From NCBI RefSeq assembly GCF_020509005.1, contig NC_063016.1:2418001-2482000 (forward strand): a DNA stretch of 64,000 nt, in the 5' to 3' direction. This DNA comes from Fulvia fulva (lineage: Eukaryota; Ascomycota; Dothideomycetes; Mycosphaerellales; Mycosphaerellaceae). Position numbers and translations under genes: made by a program. This document shows, in pieces, positions 31,318 to 44,400 of the stretch (position 1 is the first letter of the stretch; each line of letters starts with the position of its first letter). The notes beneath the pieces were generated by a model that worked only from the letters and a program-made list of their open reading frames with translations, was not told the origin of the DNA and made no database searches.

Positions 31318-33302
31318 ACTTTATAGGACATCGATATACTAAGGAAGTACGACGTAGGGTATTATACCCTATACCCGGAATCCGTACGGTAACGTACTAA
31401 TAGACTCGGGGAGTCTACTATACGGAACGCTACTAATAGACTCGGGGAGTCTAAGCTTATTCTAACCACCGTAGTCAAGTAGAGCTTACTATATATCTAA
31501 GGCTACCTTCGCTATAGAAGACTTAACGAGTTACGAGGGCCTCCGGAAGGTCGGCCCTACCCTTACTCGTAAGAACTAGAAGCGCTAGTTCGTTATACTA
31601 CGAGACTATCTCGAAAGCCGGGAGGTATTCTAGGTCATCGACGACTTGTCTGCTAATCTCCTAGAATCCGTTACGCCTAAGATCACTTCGAAGGCGAACG
31701 GTATAGCGAGATATACTATCTTAGTATATTTGTCCGAGGAGGATAACTAAGAAATCTTGGATATACGAGATACGAAAGAGATCTAGAAACTTCTATAGAA
31801 GAAGTATAGCAAGGTCTATAAGGCATACGTAGTAGCGCTTATAAAATAGCTAGTATCGTTTAAGCTCCCGGACGATTAGACAATTAGACAAGGGTAGACA
31901 TATCTAGGTAACCTATCTATATAGATTGCCGAAACAGATAGTAAAGAGACCTACTATAAGGACCCTATCCGGAGGTTTAAGCACCTACTAAGTAGCCTCC
32001 CGGACGTCTACGCTAGTACTAGGGACACTATCCTAGCCTAGCTAAACCTAGACTAGGAATCCGCTATAACCTTGCTTAAATCCTACGAATTATAGATCTA
32101 AGAGAGTAAGGGCGAGACCGCTCTATACTCCTAGAGGTAAGGGGGTAAGAGCGGCTACTTTATCTACGATAGTAACTACCTAGTTATATTATGCCCGGAA
32201 CTAGATTCCGTAAAGGAGTTTATTAAAAAGAAGAACACCTAGAAGTAACCGGAAAAGAAGTCCTACGAAGAGCTAGTCCGGGATCTAGAGAAGGCCTAAA
32301 ACGGCCTTAAGAAGTCTAAGAAACAGTAGAAGGATAGGAGAAGCCAATCCGACAACAAGATAAAGGCAAAGGCGACACGAGCCTATACCTTACGAGAAAG
32401 CGATACCGAGGAAATATACGACGACGAAGTCGCCTATTCTACTACCGAAGTAAAAGGCAAGTTTCCCGCCTCCGAATAGTTACTAGACTCCTATACCTCC
32501 TTATATATAACTGATAATAAGTCTCTATTCAGATTGCTTAGGAAACTAGCGAGAAGGAAAGTAATTAAAGTTAGTAGGGGGTACCTAGATATATTCTATA
32601 AAGGAATAGTAACTATAGGAGGCCTAACGGGGAAACAAATTACGCTAGAGAAAGTCTTGTTCGTTCCTAATCTCGGAGTTAATCTAGTTTTATAGAGGCA
32701 GTTTAGTAAGCAATTCGATATCGAACCTCTAAATTTTATACTTAAGTATAAGAGCGGAAAGCATATCGTACGAACAGTACTACGAGGGGGGGTACCGGTA
32801 GTATCTTCGATATCCGACTCCCTAAACTAGGTAGATAATAGACTACCGGAGGTACTATACGAGGAAGCTCTAGCCGCGGTAACTACCGAGGATTAGTAGG
32901 AGCTTTAGTATAGAAGATTCGTATACCTAGGTAAAGGATTGCTCCGGAACGTCTATAGGGTAAGTAATAAGAAGGACCCGATTCCTATCCCGGACGAGTA
33001 TAACTATAAGGTATACTCTATCGCGAATATACGGAAGTTTAAAGGCGCTATCGTAGAACGAAAGAACGAAAGACTTGCGCTTATATCTATTGATATCTAC
33101 GGACCCTTCGAAAATACGACATCTAGGCTAGGTTTTAAATACTAGCTAGAGATCGTAGATAACTTCTTAAGAAAGAAGTAGATGATCCCGCTTAAGAACA
33201 AATCCGACGTACCGTAAGTACTACGATAATAGCGGCTAACTATAGAGAAAGTATCGAAATGCTACGTAAGAGTAGTACGGAGTAATAATACACCTAAGCT
33301 AC

Positions 33303-33821
33303 TATTAGGGCGAGAGCCTAGCCTATAAGATATAAGGGTAAAAGCGAGAATATAGGTACGAAGTATAGATACAAAGGGTATAGTATAATTGCTACACAAA
33401 ACGAAAGACGAAGAAAGTAAGAGAGGCCTAGGGAAGGCCAGATATTTATACGCGACCCTCGCGAGTACGTGTCCCCGCATTAATAGGGCTAACCCGTACG
33501 AAGCCGCGCTTAGTAGCTTTGCTCAAAACCTTATTCTAACCTGCCCTACGTTCCGAGTCTTCCACGTGCTTCTTCTAGGGTCTAGCGTAGTCGCGGGTGC
33601 TCGCGGGAGTACCGTAAGTCATATAGTTACGAGCCGAAGTGAATCTATCAAGGTTTAGTAGAGGGGTGAATTTGGAGGGCTAGGTCCCGTAGTAAATGTT
33701 ACGGGGTATATAATCCTTAGCGCTTACACACTAAGCTAGACTGTCACTTCTTAACAACTTCTAAGCACTCTAAGGCTCTTCTGTCCCTACCTTCTATACA
33801 CTCTATAGGGAGACTATAACA
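33303..33821. mobile_element. Solo LTR inside Copia A
   Basis: A 519-bp block splits the Copia A integrase region; Copia coding remnants resume on the far side. It is flanked by a 5-bp duplication GCTAC (33298-33302 and 33822-33826). It begins TATTAG, probably TG... before RIP, and ends AACA. A TATA-like GTATATAATCC near 33708 is as expected in an LTR. No internal region is present, so it is a solo LTR left after recombination. Parent family unknown. Confidence 0.65.
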
Positions 33822-35793
33822 GCTACTAATAGTTCTAAAAGAATAGGAGAAAGAATTGGGGGTTTTATACGATACGACGGATGCTTATAACTCTATACAA
33901 AACGGAGTAGTAGAAAGGTCAATCTAGGCATCGGAGAACGCGATCCGCGTAATACTCGAGGAATCGGGGATGCCGGTAGAATTCTAGCCTAAAGCGCTAG
34001 AGGTATAGGCGGTTATATATAACCTACTACCGAACGGACCGTTACTTAACGGTGTCTAACTTTCGCTAGAAGAAGCATTTACTAGCAAAGTACCGACGGT
34101 GGATCACCTAAGAGTATAGGGTTATAGGGTAGTAGTTTACGTAGAACCGAAATTATATCTAAAAAGGGCTACGATAGGATAAGTTAATAAACCGGGGTAA
34201 GGAAGCTATTTTCGTTAGATACGGTTAATCGACTAAGTAATAGTTGTTCTAGAAGCTAGATATATAAGCTATTAGGCAGTATAGCTAAGTAGATTAGTTA
34301 GAAAACGAGAAGGGGGGAGATCTAGATTTAGGTATCTCCTTTACGAACTAACCTAGTAAGGTACCCGAACGAAGGCTAGTCGGTCGACTACCGGCGGTCT
34401 CGCGACTACTACTAGTTTAGCGACTAGCGGATACCCCGATAGCAATCTCACGATCCTCGGGTAGTATAATACCTAGGCCTAACGAGAGTGACGTAAGCGA
34501 GATAGGGTATAAAATACCCTAACTTTCTACTACTAAAGTAGCCGAGTCCTCTATAGAAGAACCGACCTAGCTAATCCCCGCTCCTTACGTAGAGACTAAA
34601 CCCGCTACGGCTAAGGACAAAGGACTAACTGTCTTAAGGCCGCCCTATATCTAACTTCCCGGTAGACTAGATAATATCGCGGACTATAAGAAGATCGAGG
34701 AAACCCCGGAGCTACCGGAACTAATCGTCCGGAGGAAAAGGACTAGGGATCCTAACGATAACTACGGCTAGGACTAGGACTATAAGGCTAAGCACTACAA
34801 AGCTATAATAGCTTTGTTCTACTAACTACTATAGGTGAATAATAGACTTACCGATACTAACGAACGTATATTTATAGCTACGGTAGAGGAACTGTTCGAC
34901 GAAGTCTAAGAACACGCCTTTACTATATTCGGACCCGGTATTGCCTACTAATAGGAAGTACCTATCCCGAAGATATATAAGGCTACGGTAGGGAATTTAA
35001 ATAGGGCTACTTATAGAAGGACGCTATTAATACCGAGCTACTCTCGTTATTAAGTAATAACGCCTAGGAAACGGCTATCGCTCTAAGGGGGGCGAATATA
35101 GTTACCTCTAAGTAGGTCTTCGACGTAAGGAGACTTATTAGCGGAGTAATCGAAAAGTTCAAGGCAAGAATTGTCGTAAGAGGGTTTTTATAGAAATTCG
35201 GCGTTAACTTCGAAGAGATATTCGTACCTATAGTACGCTATAACACCCTAAGGGTCTTTATAGTAGTAGTTTACGAGCGGGATCTCGAGATATACTAGGT
35301 CGAGGTTAACAATACGTTTACCTAAAGCTACCTAGCCGAAGACATCTATATAAAACCCCTACTAGGAGTCGAAACCCTACCGAATACGGTCCTTAAGGTA
35401 CTCCGGAGTCTCTACGGCCTAAAGTAGGTAGCTATAGACTAGAACAAGCTCTATATCGCTACGTTAGTTAAAATAGGATTCTACTAGTCCGAGGTAGACC
35501 TATATCTCCTAACTTATACTAAGAGAGACATTATACTACTTATCTATATAGACGACATATATATTATAGTACTAAGGTTGACCGATATCTAATAGTTTAA
35601 GAAGTAGTTTGCGTAACACTTTAAGATTAAGGATCTCGGGGAACCGGAGAAACTACTAGGACTAAAGATCACTCGCGATAGGCGTAACGGTACTCTAAAA
35701 CTCGACTAGGGCTATTATATCCGTAAGGCCCTTACTAAAATAGATATAGCAAAAGAAAAGGCAAGCCTAACACTCTCGCTAATAGATAGTTAC

Positions 35794-36028
35794 TGTTAAG
35801 ATGTAGCATCTCAAAGGGAGTTAACAATTAGGAAGTGATCTGGCAGCCTGAGGCATCCACGATGACTCAGCTTGTAGGGAGATACCTTCTCTCCCCTTTA
35901 GCTTAGATAGACATCCAACACAATCAACATATTGGTTCCTGATATATTGCTGTATGCTCGTGCTATTAGTCAGTTGAAGATTGATCTCTTACTCCACTCC
36001 GCTGCCATCTACCCGTACCTGTTTAATA
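35794..36028 (+). repeat. Left LTR of Copia B
   Basis: 235 bp, starting TGTTAAGATGTAGC and ending CCTGTTTAATA. It aligns along its whole length with the right LTR, with differences mostly C/T and G/A. Confidence 0.92.
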
Positions 36029-36046
36029 GGTTATGAGCCCGGGTTT
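36029..36046 (+). promoter_or_regulatory. Primer-binding site of Copia B (initiator tRNA-Met anticodon arm)
   Basis: GGTTATGAGCCCGGGTTT starts immediately after the LTR. GGTTATGAGCCC is the complement of GGGCTCATAACC, the anticodon stem-loop of initiator tRNA-Met, with CAT as the anticodon. Drosophila copia uses the same kind of site, primed by a cleaved half of the tRNA. Confidence 0.75.
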
Positions 36047-36473
36047 GTGCAGGAATAAGAGCAACCTATATCAGTATAGGTTACTTGTATCCCTTGCTAT
36101 CGTAGCAGAAAACATCTGGGAATCAGAAGTCTACCCCGTCTATCCTGTCAAGGAGCTTAGTTCGATACTAAGTGATAGGTAACCCAGACAAGGACTCTGT
36201 GCGGCTTACTCAAAGCCAATACCTTGAAGATACTCTGTAGGTAGAACTGCATCGAGATACTATCAAGAAGGACTTCAAGTAAGTCATTTGAAGCTCTGCT
36301 AGGAGAGACAGACCTGTGTCCTAGCCCCGAGACCTCACACCGCTCCTTTACTTTACCAAGCAGGCCTTAGTATCCACACCTACGAACTTTCCCATTCTAC
36401 ACCAGAAGCCTCAGCAGGATCTGAGCCACCACTTTGGAACATACACACCTTGTTTCATTACATCCAATTTATT

Positions 36474-39400
36474 ATGGATCCATACCAAGAGAAGACAGAG
36501 GAGAAGGGAGGCAAAATACCAATTCTTGGGAGGGACAATTGGAAGAGATGGTTCAACCTTCAGAGATACAAGATGGAGAGCCAATCAGCATTCTTTGCAA
36601 TTGATGACCTAATGGAAGTGTCTTTTGACAACATCAAGGGCAAGACTCTGAAACTCCAAGAAGAGGCTACAACCAAAGAGATCCTCAATACGCCAACATG
36701 GACAAGGCACAATGCAGTATGCAACTTCAGTATCCTTAGTAGGATCACAGAAGAAGATGAATTTGAGCTTGAGGGCTCATGTGAATCTGGAAGAGCTGCT
36801 GAGAAGTGGGTGTATCTCTAGAACAAGTATAGCCAGGTGCTACCAACCCATGCACATGAGCTCACAAAGCAATTTGTGACATTTGAGATGAGTGAAGAGT
36901 TCACCATCAGATCTGCATGGACACACCTGGTTTCTCTTGGAAAAAGGATTGCTGATGTTGACCCAGAGGGTCAGCATTACAGGAAAGCTGATGTGAGGAT
37001 GACCCAGCTCTTAAGCTCACTGCCACCTGACTACCATGTAGCCAGGGATACTATCATGGCTCAGCCAAAGATGGATCATGAAAGGACCTTAAAGATCCTT
37101 GAAGCTCAAGAAGCCAGGTTGGATCCCTCTAAGGCTGAGTATGGCATGGCAGCCACCTGGGTCAAGCCCTCAGGTCTAGCAAGACCACTCTCCTGCCTTC
37201 TCTGTGAGAAGGATCATCTGATCAAGGACTGCCCTAGTTTGCCTGAGGCAAGAAAGGTCCTTAGATCTCATTCCCAACCACCATCTTCCCAGAATACAAC
37301 ACATGTCAAGAAGAAGAGAACTCCACCACCCACTTCAAGGAGGACACCAAGAGAGAAGTCCTCTATAGGAGAACTTAAGAAAATGGTGAAGAAACTCAGC
37401 TCTGACATGCTGTCACTCCAGAAGAACCAGGCCCAGTCTTATACCTCTAAAGCAAAGAAGACTGGAAAAGGTTTCTCCGCCCAAGAGTCACTATGCAGCT
37501 CATCCCCAGAGACAATGTCTGATGATGATGAGTATGATGAAGTGGCTCACTCAACTGCAGAAGTCTAAGGCAAGTTCCCCTCGTCAGAGTGGTTACTTGA
37601 CTCCTGTGCTTCATCCCATATGACTGACCAAAGCTGCCTCTTTAGATCTATGACTCCCTTGACAAGGAAGAAATGGATCAAAGTGGGAGGTGGGCTTTTA
37701 TTGGCCACTCATATTGGGAATGCAGAGATGAGTGGGAGAGCTGGCAAAAAAGTTGTTTTGGAAGATGTCCTGCTTGTACCCAAGCTAGGAGTGAACCTGG
37801 TTTCATGGAACCAGTTTAGCAAGCAGTTTGGTGTGCAACCTCTATCATTTTCTCTTGTTTCCCCCTCTAGTGAGACTGTTGTCCAGACAAAGCTCCTTGG
37901 GGGGGTTCCATTCATTGATGAGATTTCTCCTCTCCTACAAGAACGGGCACATTACTCATCATGTGCACCACCAATGGAGAATGCCTTTGTGACTGCTCAA
38001 TCAGAGACCGACCTGAAGCGTTGGGAGCTTTGGCATAGAAGATTTGCACACTTTGGGAAGAATTTGCTCCAGAATCTTCACAAGGTAACAGACTTGAAAG
38101 AACCCATTCCTATCCCTAAGGATGGCTTTCACCAGTGCAGAGTATGCTTAATAGCAAAGATGAAGAAGTACAAAGGCAAAGTTACAGAGAGAAGACCTGA
38201 AAGACTTGCCCTTGTATCTATTGACATATGTGGCCCACTACCAATCTCAAGACTAGGATTCAAATACTGGCTTGAGATTGTTGACAACTTCTCTACGAAG
38301 AAGTGGACCTTTCCTCTTAGGAAAAGAGAAGATGCTCCAGTTGCTCTCCAGAACTGGAAGATCAAAGCAGAAAGGAAATCATCAGCGCAGCTGAAAGCAG
38401 TAAGACTTGACAATGCAAAAGAACTTATTGCATTAGTGAAGCAGTGGGAGAAGGATTTGGGGATTGGGCTCGAGCCGACTGAGGCATACAACTCTCTACA
38501 GAATGGACCAGTTGAGAGGTCAATACAAACCTCAGAGGACTCTATAAGGGCAATGCTTGAAGAGGCTAAAATGCCGGTTGAATTTTGGCCTGAAGCACTA
38601 GAGGCCCAAACTTATATGAGGAACAAACTGCCAAATGGCCCAGATTACGATAGGTTCAAGGTTTCACCAGATGAGGCTTTTGATGGTATCAAACCGACTA
38701 TCAACCATTTGAAAGTTTGGGGATGCAAAGCTGTTGTCTATATGGACACAAGATCCCAACCTCAATGGGCAAGAAGTGACAAGCTAATGAATAGGGGTAA
38801 AGAAGTAGTGTTTATTAGGTATGTTGAAAACACAGCTAAAGCCTGGCTCTTTTGGGAACCAGACATGAGAGCTGTTAAACAACACACACATGCAGACTTC
38901 TTTGAGGACCAGCCTAGAGGTGATATGGGTCTCAATGTTCCAACATTGAATCTACCAAGCAGTGCACCAGCTAGGAAGCCCTTAGGAAGGCCGAGGAAGA
39001 ACGTATCCTTAGGACAATCTATCTACCATTCAGGCGTCCATCAGAGCCCCCCCGAAATAGATCAGCCAATTGAGAGCCCTAAAGTCGCTCAGCCGAGAAA
39101 GCTGTTTGTGCAACTTCCCTAGCCTCCGGAGAACGTAGGGGAATTTCAGAAAATCGATCAGCCAATTGAGAGAAGCTCCCTAGATCCCCAGGAAATAGAC
39201 GTTACTAGGTCACAAGTGACGGTCCCTAAATCATCCCTTGGAAAGAGAAAGGCTGACTATGATGTTGAGGGCTATGACATGAAACAGAAAGCCCCAAAAT
39301 CCATGGTCCCTAAGCCCGAACTAACCACTGAAGTGGGAGAAGCAATGGACCTCTCAGAGAACCTTGCTGCTTTTCACCAAGCTTTCTTTGTAGCCATGCA

Positions 39401-41105
39401 ATCAGTGGACAGTTCAATACCATGGGATAGCGAATTCCTGGAAGAAGTTGAGGAAATGGCCTTTGCAGCAACTGTAGAAGCCATTGCATACAAGCAAGAG
39501 GTCCCAATTCCAAAATCCTACAAGGATGCTGTGAATGACAAGAAATGGGGACATCTTTGGAAGGAAGCAATCCAAAAGGAACTAGATGCTCTACAGAGTA
39601 ACAACACCTGGGAAAATTCTGTTCCACCAAAAGGAGCAAATCTGGTTACATCAAGATGGGTCTTTGATATTAAGAGAAGCATTAGTGGAGCTATTGAAAA
39701 GTTCAAGGCTAGACTAGTTGCAAGGGGCTTCTCACAGAAGTTTGGTGTTGACTTTATGGAGACATTTGCACCTACAGTAAGACAGGACACCCTTAGGGTG
39801 TTTATGGCTATTGTGTGTAAGAAGGATCTTCATCTTCACCAAGTGGATGTGAACAATGCATTCACAGAAAGCACCCTCCATGAAGACATCTTCATGTTAC
39901 CACTACCAGGAGTTGAGCTTCCACCAAACATGGTGTTCAAAATCCTCAAAAGCTTGTATGGACTTAAGCAAGCAGCCAGAGATTGGAATCAACTCTGTGT
40001 GTCAAAGCTCAGAGAGATTGGATTCACACAGTCAGAAGTGGACCCATGCCTACTTATCTATAAGAAGAGGGAGATCATAATCCTTATACATGTGGATGAC
40101 ATTCCAATTGCTGCACCAAAGTTGACAGATGTTCTCTGGTTCAAAAGAGAACTTGGCAAGATCTTCAAGATCAAAGATCTAGGTGAACCTGAAAAGATCC
40201 TTGGCATGAGAGTCACAAGGGACAGGAAGAGAGGAATCCTGAAACTTGACCAAGGACACTTTGTTAGGGACAGCCTAGCCAAGATGGGAATGAACCATGA
40301 GAAGGCAGCACCTACACACTCACCCATAGACAGCTATGAGGCCCTCAAACCTTCAAGCCACATGGATGAGAGGTGTGACAAGGCAGAGTACCAGAGTATT
40401 AATGGTACTTGGATGTGGCCAGCAACAATCACAAGGCCAGACATTGCTTTTGCCCTAGGAAGGATGAGCTCATTTGTGAGTGACCCATCCACCTACCACA
40501 TGAAGGCTTTGAAGAAGATCACTAGGTACCTAAGATCATACCCTGATCTAGGACTTCAGTTCTCAAAGTCTAGAAAAGGACACCTTATTAGATACTGTGA
40601 TTCTGATTATACAATGGACAAAGTAGACAGAGTCTCAATCCTTGGGTATGTCTTCTTCCTCTGTGGGGCACCAGTTTCTTGGATAAGCAAGAAGCAAAAG
40701 TCTGTAGCAACATCTATAATGGAGGCTAAATATATAGCTATGAATGTATATACGAAGCAGTCCTAATTCCTAGCTTCACTACTAAGAGAAATGGATTGTC
40801 TAGAGTTAGTAGGAGACTGTTCCCATCAACCAAGAATCACTAGAAACCAGGAGACTGTTTCAAATTTGAGACCAGTCTAATTAAGAGGTGACAATCAAGC
40901 TGCCCTCACCCTAGTGAAAGATGTACATGTTCATGACAAGTCGAAGCACATTGACATTGCCTATAACGCTGTTAGGAAACTTTGGTGGAGGAGGCTTATT
41001 GCTATTAAGTACACCCTAACCTCTGAGATGGTTGTAGACGGGTTTATAAAACCAAAGACTAGTCCACACTTCTAGAGGTTTGTAAGCCAGCTGAACCTGT
41101 CATAA
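36474..41105 (+). pseudogene. Copia B gag-pol polyprotein with six in-frame stops
   Basis: A single frame of 1,544 codons runs from ATG 36474 to TAA 41103 with no frameshift. Six stops interrupt it: TAG 36819, TAA 37566, TAG 39120, TAA 40764, TAA 40878 and TAG 41073, each one C-to-T or G-to-A step from CAA, CAG or TGG. In order: gag with a zinc knuckle CLLCEKDHLIKDC (about 37197), protease DSCASSHMTD (37603), pre-integrase ELWHRRFAHFG with CRVCLIAK, integrase SIDICGP, RLDNAKEL and QNGPVERS, reverse transcriptase QVDVNNAF and ILIHVDDIPIA, then RNase H GDNQAALTLVKD. The protease has Cys where DSGA is usual, and the knuckle spacing is one residue short. Confidence 0.92.
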
Positions 41106-41170
41106 AAAGGTCCAAGTACTATTGATAGGAAGTGAGCAGACTATAACCTCCTATACGAGATGAGTGGGAG

Positions 41171-41405
41171 TGTTAAGATATAGCATCTCAAAGGGAGTCA
41201 ACAATCAGGAAGTGATCTAGTAGCCTAAGGCATCCACGATGACTCAGCTTGTAGGGAGATACCTTCTCTCCCCTTTAGCTTAGATAGACATCTAACACAA
41301 TCAATATATTGGTTCCTAATATATTGCTACATACTCGTGCTATTAGTCAGTTGAAGATTGATCTCTTACTCTACTCCGCTACTATCTACCCGTACCTATT
41401 TAACA
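41171..41405 (+). repeat. Right LTR of Copia B
   Basis: 235 bp, starting TGTTAAGATATAGC and ending CCTATTTAACA. It preserves the CA end that the left copy has lost to TA. Confidence 0.92.
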
Positions 41406-44400
41406 TTTATTAAGATATATAAGGACTAGATCTCCCCTATACTATCAAACATCTTTTTATAGTATATAGCCTAAGGACACTGCCCTAAACACTCCTTTAA
41501 CCTAAATGCTAGTGAATTTGGCTATCTCCTCCGTAGTAAGGTTATAAGGCCGTACCTATAGTCTCGTCGGCTTAGATTCTAGTTCCGGAAGTATAGTAGC
41601 TCTATTAATGCCTATTAGAAGTATATTATCATCCTCTTCGTCGTTAGATTCGGACGTAGTAGGTCTATTCTTGTTCGGAAGATCGCCTTTTTTAATATTC
41701 GCGATATTAACCCTATTCTCTAGTACTATAATGTCTTTAGCTTTAGGAAGATTAAGCTCCGGGTCCGGTCTTAACTATAGGATTAGCTTCAGGTTCTCTC
41801 GGGCTTATATACCCTTTAACCTCGTACTACTAAGCTCTTTAAGGACGTATATACTAAATCCTAAGTATACCTTAGCTATACGATACGGCCTAAGCTAGCG
41901 GTAACTAATCTTTCTAGATAGGTCATCCTTATATAGCTTGTCGAACTTGACTATAAGATCTCCGACCTAGAACCCCTAGAAGTTAATACTACGTTTAGTA
42001 TCGAAGTATTCCTTACTTAGGGCACGAAGCCTTACTCTTCGTAACTATAACTCCTAAAGACTTATATCCCGTACCTATAACTACCGCGCCCGAATAGCTA
42101 ATAGCTCCTCCGTTAATCTAATAGATCCCTATTTAAAGTTCGCCTATATCGGGTATTCTGCCTCGATCGGGAGAATAGTACGATAGCTATATAGGACCTC
42201 TGCCGGAGTTATACCCGTAATTCTAGATACCGTAGTTCTGTTAGTCTAAAGTACCGTAGTAATCTATCGTTCCTAGGACTTAAAGGTGTTCTTAGTAAGC
42301 TTAGCTAATGTAGCTAGAACAGGTCGATATCCTACTTCTATAGTTATATTTAACTACGGATAGTAGGGTAAGATCCGGATATACTTAATACCTATACTAA
42401 TAAGTATCCTCTCTACCTCCCCTTTATTAACACTAGCGTTATTAAGCACAATCTTATAGTAGTATCTCTACCGGCTAAACACTATCTCGTATAGAAACTT
42501 AGTAATCGCCGGCGAATTTAGAGGCTTCCGTACAACCTTCGCCTTAATCTACCTACTTAGAGCTTCTCGGGCGATAAGTAAGTACCCGTTTCTATATACG
42601 TAGACGGGATCGTAGTACTACCTCTCTCCTATAATCTACTAAGTCAATAAGTACATTTCTCCTACTCTCTAGTTACCTTCGCGAAAGTTATAAGGAGTAT
42701 AAGTCCTTACCTAATTCGATACGTCGGAGAAGTAGCCCTCCTAGTAATACCGGCTAGTAACAAGATTATATACTAGCTCTATACTCCGGTAACTATACTT
42801 TTTATACTAGTATATTACGATCTCTTTCTAAGTATTATTATCGTCTACTACTAGCTATATCGGTATACCCCTTCGCCGCTAATAAAATAAGAGCTTATCT
42901 CTTAAGTAGTACCAAGGACTCTTCTTAACGAGGTTTCGATACTTAGCCCGGGTGACCCCTTCTAGTCGTATTCGATATACTAGAATATAAGCTATAAGCC
43001 CGGAATTATTACTATACTAGGGTTCGAGGAGTCGTTTACGCTCTAGAATAACGGGGAAAGTATTAACTAGCTCGGCGTAACGGAAGAATTTGTCGTTAAT
43101 TATCTTATTAATATTATCGTTAGGTTCCGTAAGCTCCTTAGCTATAGGTAGTTTACGAGACAGTATATCCGGTCCGGAGTGCTTCTTCCTATCGACATGC
43201 CTTACTTCAAAGGTAAATAGCCGGATCTAAGTAACCTACCTTACTATTATAGAGTTTAGAATGTCGGATACTAGCCGATTTAACTACTATACTAGCGTTT
43301 TAGTATTAACTTCGAGGATAAAGTCTACTCCTACGAGGTAGCGCTTTACCTTCTTAAGGCCCTTTAGTACTCCGAGGCACTCCCGCTTTCCTATATCGTA
43401 CTTAGCCTCGTTTACGTTCTAGGTACCGCTCTTATACCTTACTAGGTATCTTCGTCGAGTATTATCTAGTAATTCCTACGATATTATATAACCCTACCTA
43501 ATACTACTCGCGTTAATAGAAACGAAGATCCTACTAGCTCCTAGGGCGTAGGAGATAGTTACTAACGCTAGTACTATTACTAAGAATCTTACTAGGTTCT
43601 CTTTCGAGAACTACTTATTCTTAGTCTAGACAAACTCGACGTCCTTCCTTAAAAGCTTATATATTAGCCGAGCGACGATTACGAACTAGGGGACCTAAAT
43701 CCGGAAGTAAATATAGATCCTAATATAAACTCGAACGTCCTTTACGTACTTTAGGGTTAGCTAGTCTAAGATCTTAGCCACTACCTTAGGATCTAGATAG
43801 CGGCTGCTCGGGCTAGTAATATAGCCTACGATCTTTAGGGTCTTATAAAGCTACTACGACCTCTCTCCTACGACTACTACTCCGGCCCTCTCTAGGTCCG
43901 TAAGAACAAGATTAAGGGATATAATATATTCTACGACCTATCGTCGAAGGCTAGGCTCTACCTTAGCGTTACTATAGTCCTTAGTAGGACCTTTTACGCC
44001 GATATCGTTAAGAAATAGTTTTGCTCGGTAAGAAATATAGTCTATTAACACCTTAGTTACTACCCGTACTAACTAAGCAACTAAGTTCGTCGTACCCTAT
44101 AGTAACATTATATACTATATAAGCCTAAGAGGCGTTATAAAGGCCGTTAAGTCTCGGCTACTTTTATTAAGCGTAATCTAGTCGTACCCCGAAAACAAGT
44201 CTACTAAAGAGGCTACTCTATACCTAGTAAAGTCTTCCGAGAACCCGTCCGTATCTAGGGGAATGTTCGTATCCCTTATCGTCACCTCGTTTAAGAGTAT
44301 AGCGGAGTTCATCAACCTATATAGTATAGCTTTACTGTTTAGCTCGACCTTCTTCGCTACTAAGAGCTAAGTATTCGTATAAGCACCTTGACTATACTTA

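Larger units (their letters stand above)
31300..35793 (+). mobile_element. Copia A: heavily RIP-mutated Ty1/Copia retrotransposon, 3' truncated
   Basis: It begins at a primer site GGTTATAAGTCCGGGTTT. In-frame remnants follow the Copia order: zinc-knuckle-less gag debris, then GVNLVLWRQFSKQFD (protease to integrase link), SIDIYGPF and LGFKY (integrase), QNGVVERSI, and later reverse transcriptase remnants around 35100-35760. It is related to Copia B but clearly a different family at protein level. The longest surviving frame is 68 codons (32939-33145). A solo LTR interrupts it at 33303-33821. It stops abruptly at 35793 in the RNase H-proximal part; its last 850 bases and 3' LTR are not found on the far side of Copia B. 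Confidence 0.85.
35794..41405 (+). mobile_element. Copia B: full-length, lightly RIP-mutated Ty1/Copia retrotransposon
   Basis: The element is 5,612 bp with two 235-bp LTRs (35794-36028 and 41171-41405) that begin TGTTAAGAT and end TTAATA or TTAACA. A primer site follows the left LTR directly, and a purine-rich GAGTGGGAG precedes the right one. One frame spans gag, protease, integrase, reverse transcriptase and RNase H. Flanks do not match: left is Copia A, right is minus-strand Gypsy 1, and there is no clear 5-bp duplication (GTTAC versus TTTAT). The present position may therefore result from recombination rather than simple insertion. Copia C is of the same family. Confidence 0.93.

Noticed and set aside
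33389..33658. 89-codon frame in the solo LTR
   Set aside because: It lies within an LTR-like block bounded by a 5-bp duplication and has no similarity to known proteins.
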